Assembly (NCBI GenBank): GCA_002173095.1 | Contig: NHBK01000014.1 | Coordinates: forward strand, 310,001-374,000 | Direction of reading: 5' to 3' | Source: Hyphomonadaceae bacterium TMED5 | GTDB lineage: Bacteria > Pseudomonadota > Alphaproteobacteria > Caulobacterales > Hyphomonadaceae | Length of the DNA stretch: 64,000 nt | Part shown: in pieces, positions 59,345 to 64,000 of the stretch | Position numbering within the stretch: the first letter of the stretch is position 1 | How the letters are laid out: every line of letters begins with the position of its first letter | The notes under the pieces: model-generated | The model's database searches: none | The model's input: only the letters and a program-made list of their open reading frames with translations | What the model was told of the DNA's origin: nothing | Translations under genes and position numbers: made by a program

Positions 59345-60100
59345 ATGAGTAAAGATATCGCCGTAGTCGTCGGTGCCGGTGGCGAGATCGGGCAATTTAT
59401 TACTGAAGCCCTGATCAATGCAGGCCAGCTCGTAATAGGCGTTGGCCGTTCAGAAGCATCTAATGCTGACCTTACTGCAAAATTTGATACCGACTGCTTT
59501 CGACCGTTAATCGCCGACATTGGTGATGACAGCTCGATTGAAGCAATCGCGGCTGCACTGGATGCACCGGTGTCTATGGTTGTTCATTCCGCAGGTGTGC
59601 CTGTGGCGGGCGGTGTGAAGAACGTCGCAACGGATGCCGTGCTCAACGCCTGCAATTTAAAAATCAACGGATTTATCCGCCTTGTGCGCGGCGTTGAGGG
59701 CCGTCTTCGCACGCATTCACGCCTTGTCGCTATTGGTGGCCATTACGGGTTTGAGCCATCACCTTATGCGGCCACTGCGGGTGTGGGTAATGCTGCTTTG
59801 GCCAACCTTATGCGCCAGATGAACTGGGCTTATGGCCCGCAGGGCATTACAGCGCACATGGTTGCGCCGGGACCAGCTGACACCGCGCGTATGCGCCGTG
59901 TGGCTGACGATCGCGCGAAAGCAGCGGGCTCTACGGGTGAAGCTGAACTGGAAAAAGTCCGCTCTGAATCTGCAATCGGACAGCTGACAGACCCGAAGGC
60001 TGTGGGTTGGGCTTGTGCAAGCCTCCTGGCGCCGGAAGCCGATGCTATGGCAGGGTCTACAATGTTCCTCGACGCTGGTCGCCGCAAAGGTCTGCCGTGA
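59345..60100 (+). CDS. SDR-fold protein lacking the usual catalytic lysine
   Basis: A 251-residue Rossmann protein with the nucleotide motif VVVGAGGEIGQ (7-17) and HSAGVPVAGG in the NAG position. The catalytic YxxxK motif reads PYAATAG (Tyr141 followed by Ala145), and the usual Ser is replaced in RLVAIGGHYG. It may be non-catalytic or use a different mechanism. It follows the ferredoxin by 22 bases and precedes a tautomerase-like gene, so it is part of the same operon. Its role is unknown. Confidence 0.72.
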   Translation: MSKDIAVVVGAGGEIGQFITEALINAGQLVIGVGRSEASNADLTAKFDTDCFRPLIADIGDDSSIEAIAAALDAPVSMVVHSAGVPVAGGVKNVATDAVLNACNLKINGFIRLVRGVEGRLRTHSRLVAIGGHYGFEPSPYAATAGVGNAALANLMRQMNWAYGPQGITAHMVAPGPADTARMRRVADDRAKAAGSTGEAELEKVRSESAIGQLTDPKAVGWACASLLAPEADAMAGSTMFLDAGRRKGLP

Positions 60101-60125
60101 GGCAGGCGGCGGGAGGAGATTTCTC

Positions 60126-60554
60126 ATGCCTATCGTGAACTTTCATCTGGTCGAAGGCCAACAGACCGATGCCTCAATCAAGCAATTGCTGATCGAGGCA
60201 GGCGAAATGTATCTGGATGTGTTCTATCCGGATCAGGAGCCGCGTCCGGTTGCTCGCCTTCGCGCCTTTGCGACCATGATCAAGCCTGAGCACTTTGCGA
60301 CAGCTGGTGTGTTCATGGATGAGGGCGGCGAACACGCACCCTATTTCACTTTTCTTGCGCTGGCGGGCCGACCGCCAGAACAGCACGCGGCGCTGATTAA
60401 GGGCTTTACCGATCTTCTGGTGAAGCATGTCAGCTGCGAGGCCAAAATGGTCCGCGGTATGGCTGTGCCGATTGAGCCGGACCTTTGGGGGATTGGTGGC
60501 CGAACCGCTTCGGACATTCGCAAAGCTGAGATCGAAGCACGTTCGGGAACGTGA
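60126..60554 (+). CDS. Tautomerase-superfamily-like protein
   Basis: A 142-residue protein started at ATG 60126 with GGGAGGAG upstream. It begins MPIVNFHLVEGQQTDASIKQL, with Pro at position 2 as in tautomerases. It is about twice the length of 4-OT, like fused MSAD or cis-CaaD-type members, and the second half (FTFLALAGRPPEQHAALIKGFTDLL) looks like a second beta-alpha unit. The function is unknown; it may tautomerise a pathway intermediate. Confidence 0.65.
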   Translation: MPIVNFHLVEGQQTDASIKQLLIEAGEMYLDVFYPDQEPRPVARLRAFATMIKPEHFATAGVFMDEGGEHAPYFTFLALAGRPPEQHAALIKGFTDLLVKHVSCEAKMVRGMAVPIEPDLWGIGGRTASDIRKAEIEARSGT

Positions 60555-60610
60555 GACCCTAACTTCAATTCAAATGCAGGCCGGGAAACGACAGGGGCCG
60601 GGAGACACAC

Positions 60611-62374
60611 ATGATCACCGCTAAAACGCTCGAAGATGTCATCAGCACACTGTCACATGTCACTCGGATTGATGAGTTTTCGGCGACATCATCTTTTCCT
60701 GAATTTGATCAAGAGCTGGTGCGTCCGATCATTGAAGAGGCCGGACGACTGGCGAGTGAAGTGCTGGCACCTTTGAACCGCACGGGAGATGAGCATGGCG
60801 CAAAACTGGTCGATGGCGATGTCATCGCAGCGCCAGGCTTCAAAGAGGCTTATGATGCCTTCCGTGAAGGTGGCTGGATGAGCCTTGCCTTTCCTGAGGA
60901 ATATAGCGGGCAGGGGCTGCCGCAAACCATGGCTCTGCCGGTGATGGAGCTTATCCAGGCGGCAAACATGTCATTCAGCCTGTGCCCGATGCTGAGCTTC
61001 GGTGCGATCGAAGCGCTCATGGCGCATGGCACAGATGAGCAGAAAACAACCTATCTGCCTAAGCTTGTTTCCGGCGAATGGACGGGCACGATGAACCTGA
61101 CCGAGCCGCAAGCCGGTTCAGATGTCGGCGCGCTTAAAACCAAAGCCGAACCAATTGGCGATGGCAGCTATGCCATTACGGGCCAGAAGATTTTCATCAC
61201 CTGGGGGGATCACGACCTTACGGATAATATCATCCATCTGGTGCTCGCGCGTCTGCCAGATGCTCCTGCGGGCTCTAAGGGCATTTCGCTCTTCCTGTGT
61301 CCGAAATTCCTGTTGGACGATGCGGGAGAGCCGGGCGAGCGCAATGGCGCGCGTTGCATTGGTCTGGAACAGAAAATGGGCATTCATGCCTCTCCAACCT
61401 GTGTGATGGAGTTTGATGGCGCGAAAGGCTGGATGATTGGTGAGCCGAATAAAGGCCTCGCGGCCATGTTCACCATGATGAACTCAGCGCGTCTTCAGGT
61501 CGGTATTCAGGGCGTTGCGCAGTCCGAAGCGGCATATCAGGCCGCGCGCCAGTATGCGGATGAGCGTCTTCAGGGGCGTCGTCCGGGTGAGGCAGGTGCA
61601 GCAGCAATCGTTCGCCATGCAGATGTCCAGAATATGCTTTTGAATATGCGGGCTAAAACATTGACGGCCCGTGCGATTTGTTATGAATGCGCGCGTGCAG
61701 GTGATGTGGCTCACACGTCAAATGATGACGCCGCTAAAACGCAGGCGAAATGGCGCGAAGAAATTCTCACGCCTATTGCCAAAGCCTGGTCGACCGACAT
61801 TGGCGTAGAAATGGCAAGCCTCGGTGTGCAGGTGCATGGCGGTATGGGATTTATGGGCGAAACGCTCGCAGCGCAGATTTACCGCGATGCGCGTATCGCG
61901 CCGATCTATGAAGGCACGAACGGCATTCAGGCCATGGATCTGGTCTCTCGCAAACTGCCAATGGCAGGCGGCAAAGCGATTGCCAGCATGCTGGATGAAT
62001 ACATTCGCACGGCAGAAGAGCTGAAAGCGTCGGCTGATGACTCCCTGAAGCATGTCGGCAAAAAGCTGGGTGCGGCCATTGGCATTCTACGCCAGGCGAG
62101 TGACTGGCTCTCCGCAAATGGGCCGGACGGTGCAGACGCCTCTATGTTCGGTGCGACGGCCTATCTGGATATGTTTGGCAAAGTCGCAGGCGTTCACTAT
62201 CTGGCGCGCGGCGCAATGCATGCGCAGTCAGCGGGCAGCAATTCTGCCGGTGAACTTACCGACCTCGCACTCTTCCTGTCGGAGTTTGACCTCAGCCTTG
62301 TTGAGGGCCTTCTGGATCGCGTTCGGCTCGGTGAAACTTTGTCTTACAATAGACGGATGGAATTGCTCTCATGA
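60611..62374 (+). CDS. Acyl-CoA dehydrogenase, DmdC/long C-terminal type
   Basis: A 587-residue FAD enzyme. The N-terminal alpha domain is followed by the FAD-binding MNLTEPQAGSDVGALKTKA and KIFITWGDH. The catalytic Glu is expected in APIYEGTNGIQAMDLV, and a C-terminal extension typical of the ~590-residue class (as in 3-methylmercaptopropionyl-CoA dehydrogenase) follows. It starts 57 bases after the tautomerase and overlaps the PanE-like gene (ATGA). The acyl-CoA substrate is not evident; phenol degradation itself does not need one. Confidence 0.88.
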   Translation: MITAKTLEDVISTLSHVTRIDEFSATSSFPEFDQELVRPIIEEAGRLASEVLAPLNRTGDEHGAKLVDGDVIAAPGFKEAYDAFREGGWMSLAFPEEYSGQGLPQTMALPVMELIQAANMSFSLCPMLSFGAIEALMAHGTDEQKTTYLPKLVSGEWTGTMNLTEPQAGSDVGALKTKAEPIGDGSYAITGQKIFITWGDHDLTDNIIHLVLARLPDAPAGSKGISLFLCPKFLLDDAGEPGERNGARCIGLEQKMGIHASPTCVMEFDGAKGWMIGEPNKGLAAMFTMMNSARLQVGIQGVAQSEAAYQAARQYADERLQGRRPGEAGAAAIVRHADVQNMLLNMRAKTLTARAICYECARAGDVAHTSNDDAAKTQAKWREEILTPIAKAWSTDIGVEMASLGVQVHGGMGFMGETLAAQIYRDARIAPIYEGTNGIQAMDLVSRKLPMAGGKAIASMLDEYIRTAEELKASADDSLKHVGKKLGAAIGILRQASDWLSANGPDGADASMFGATAYLDMFGKVAGVHYLARGAMHAQSAGSNSAGELTDLALFLSEFDLSLVEGLLDRVRLGETLSYNRRMELLS

Positions 62375-63312
62375 CATCACCGAAGATCGGGTTTGCAGGT
62401 GCAGGTGGGGTTGGCTGCTATTTTGGTGGCAGACTGGCGCTCGCAGGTTTTGATGTAACCCTGATCGGACGTGGGCAGCATATTCAGGCGATTGATGAGA
62501 ACGGCCTGAAACTTACGCTGAATGGCGAAGGCCATGTCGTAAAGCTGGGCGCAGCAGACACCAATACAGAAGAGACGCTGCAGAAACTGTCGGAGCTCGA
62601 CTGGCTGTTTGTGACCTGCAAAACCTATCAGAGCGAAGCCATTATGGCGTCGATCCTGCCTCATATCGGTTCCGAAACGAAAATTGTCTCACTGCAAAAT
62701 GGTGTCGATGGCCCATTGCATCTGTCGGAGCTGGCGGGACGCCCGGTGTATGGCGGACTTTCTATTCGTTTTGTCGCGCATGTGACCGGGCCGGGAAAAG
62801 TCACCGCGACGGGGGATGGCTATGTTCAGATGGGCGCGTATCCGAACGGTTCCGACATGGAGATGAGCGCCCTTGGTGAAGCGATGCAGAAGGCCGGTCT
62901 CGATTTCCGGGTCAGTGACGATATCCGCCGCGAGCTCTGGCGGAAGATTGTTATCAATAATGGGGTGAACCCGATTTGCGCGCTTCTGCAGAGAGACTGC
63001 GAGATCGTGTTCTCCAATCCGGAAACGGCGGTGCTGGTTGATCAGATGATGCAGGAAACGGTTCTGGCGGCCAGGGCGGAAGACATTCATCTGAGCGATG
63101 ATGAAGTCGCAGAACTCCGCGGGATTATTTTCGGGCTCGGTCCGGTAAAGCCAAGCATGCAGGTGGACAGAGAGCAGGGCCGACAGCTGGAGCTTGATGC
63201 CATCGCGGGCGCCATAATTGAGCGCGCGAAACGCTACGGCGCCTCCGCACCTGTCACAGAGACAATCTATCGCCTGCTGACGGCAGAACTCGCCTTTGAA
63301 AAGCAGGCCTGA
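62371..63312 (+). CDS. 2-dehydropantoate 2-reductase family protein (ApbA/PanE-like)
   Basis: A 313-residue NADPH enzyme. The Rossmann motif is GAGGVGCYFGGRLALAG, with GRGQHIQAI after beta-2. The catalytic Lys region RRELWRKIVINNGVNPICALLQ and SMQVDREQGRQLELDAI, also typical, are present. PanE makes pantoate for CoA, but many paralogues in catabolic clusters are ketoacid reductases of other kinds. Coupled to the acyl-CoA dehydrogenase gene. A catabolic reductase is likelier than the pantothenate enzyme here. Confidence 0.82.
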   Translation: MTSPKIGFAGAGGVGCYFGGRLALAGFDVTLIGRGQHIQAIDENGLKLTLNGEGHVVKLGAADTNTEETLQKLSELDWLFVTCKTYQSEAIMASILPHIGSETKIVSLQNGVDGPLHLSELAGRPVYGGLSIRFVAHVTGPGKVTATGDGYVQMGAYPNGSDMEMSALGEAMQKAGLDFRVSDDIRRELWRKIVINNGVNPICALLQRDCEIVFSNPETAVLVDQMMQETVLAARAEDIHLSDDEVAELRGIIFGLGPVKPSMQVDREQGRQLELDAIAGAIIERAKRYGASAPVTETIYRLLTAELAFEKQA

Positions 63313-63338
63313 AAACAAACATAAAAAAGGGGGAAGAC

Positions 63339-64000
63339 ATGAGCTTTGGAAAACGCGAGCTGGCAGGACGCGAAGTTACGCCGATCGGCCTTGGATGTAT
63401 GTCTCTCAGTCAGGGCTATTTGCCTCTGCCAAGCGAGGAAGAGGGCGAAAGGCTTCTCCATCACGCCATTGATATTGGATATGATTTATTTGATACGGCG
63501 CGTCTTTACGGTCGCGGCCATAATGAGGAATTGCTGTCTCGCGTTCTGAAATCACGTCGGGACGAGATATTCCTGTCTTCCAAATGCGGCATTGAATTTG
63601 GCGATGGTAAGCGCTGGATCGACTGTAAGCCGGAAACCATACGGACGGCGGTTGACAAAAGTCTCAAGGTGATGGGCGTTGACTTCATTGACCTTTATTA
63701 CCTGCACCGTCGTGACTTCACGGTGCCGATTGAGGAAAGCGTAGGCACGCTGGCAGAGCTGATGAAAGCGGGAAAAATCGGCGGTATCGGTCTTTCAGAA
63801 ATGTCGTCAGATACGCTCCGCAAGGCCGCGGCTGAAACGACCATCTCTGCGATGCAGACTGAGTATTCTCTATGGACGCGCAATCCAGAACTTGGCGTTC
63901 TGGAAACCTGTAAAGAGGTTGGGGCGGCCTTTGTGGCGTTCTCTCCGGTCGGGCGCGGCGCGCTTGCAGACTCACGTTTGCAGCCCCGGAATTTTGAGGC
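63339..64000 (+). CDS. Aldo/keto reductase (3' end outside window)
   Basis: An open frame of 220 codons running to the end of the window. ATG 63339 has GGGGGAAG upstream. It reads MSFGKRELAGREVTPIGLGC, then DTARLYG (Asp and catalytic Tyr), SSKCG (Lys) and IDLYYLHRRD (His), the four residues of the AKR tetrad. The relatives are oxidoreductases of the AKR11/13 type. The end and full size are not visible. It probably continues the operon from dmpC onward. Confidence 0.85.
   Translation, partial: MSFGKRELAGREVTPIGLGCMSLSQGYLPLPSEEEGERLLHHAIDIGYDLFDTARLYGRGHNEELLSRVLKSRRDEIFLSSKCGIEFGDGKRWIDCKPETIRTAVDKSLKVMGVDFIDLYYLHRRDFTVPIEESVGTLAELMKAGKIGGIGLSEMSSDTLRKAAAETTISAMQTEYSLWTRNPELGVLETCKEVGAAFVAFSPVGRGALADSRLQPRNFE

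Noticed and set aside
1-64000. CRISPR array, insertion sequence, tRNA or rRNA gene
   Set aside because: No spaced direct repeats, transposase-like frame with terminal repeats, or RNA-gene sequence was found on reading both strands.

Overview
The window looks like a chromosomal segment of a moderately GC-rich, probably marine alphaproteobacterium; Hyphomonadaceae-like is my best guess (an inference, not tested). The reasons are a CydABX oxidase, a TonB-dependent receptor, a dgcA-dgcN D-glutamate pair, TPR-bearing Ser/Thr kinases with an ECF sigma factor, DUF4402-like secreted proteins and DUF1302/DUF1329 proteins. I see no tRNA, rRNA, insertion sequence or CRISPR array.

Layout. 1-2.3 kb: end of a cytochrome bd operon (cydA fragment, cydB, small cydX). 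2.3-6.6 kb: a Bcr/CflA efflux pump divergent from a TetR regulator, then an AraC regulator convergent with a sodium:alanine-type symporter. 7-22.6 kb: a scavenging region for amino acid derivatives and peptides: TonB receptor, sarcosine-oxidase-like flavoenzyme, dgcA, dgcN, an acetylpolyamine/HDAC-type deacetylase, esterase, PaiB-like protein, M20 peptidase, CocE-type hydrolase, class C serine hydrolase and an N-acyl-D-amino-acid deacylase homologue with altered metal ligands. 22.8-23.5 kb: a porin-like outer-membrane protein. 23.6-29 kb: kinase, ECF sigma, kinase. Both kinases are interrupted near their C-termini. 29.1-36.4 kb: a seven-kilobase chaperone-usher operon with six different small DUF4402-like subunits. 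36.4-44.3 kb: a LysR regulator divergent from DUF1302, DUF1329, YCF48-like and RND genes, probably for uptake or efflux of a hydrophobic substrate. 44.4-59.3 kb: a phenol meta-cleavage locus: a DmpR/XylR-type activator, two catechol 2,3-dioxygenases (the second frameshifted), multicomponent phenol hydroxylase KLMNOP, then the oxalocrotonate branch C-E-H-I-F-G and a DmpQ-type ferredoxin. 59.3-64 kb: an SDR, a tautomerase-like protein, an acyl-CoA dehydrogenase, a PanE-like reductase and an aldo/keto reductase that runs off the window.

How it works together. The activator should sense a phenol and drive sigma-54 promoters in front of the dioxygenase and the hydroxylase. Both promoters have a -24/-12 element and, about 72-77 bp upstream of it, a pair of ACAA-TT-TTGT-like inverted repeats 28-29 bp apart. 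Phenol would be hydroxylated to catechol, cleaved to 2-hydroxymuconic semialdehyde, oxidised by DmpC (no DmpD hydrolase is seen) and carried through DmpI, H, E, G and F to pyruvate and acetyl-CoA.

Caution. Four places (near 25420, 47808, 49090 and 49660) look like single-base losses in short homopolymers that break otherwise good genes, and a fifth gene has an in-frame TAG. Sequencing error must be excluded before any of these are called pseudogenes.
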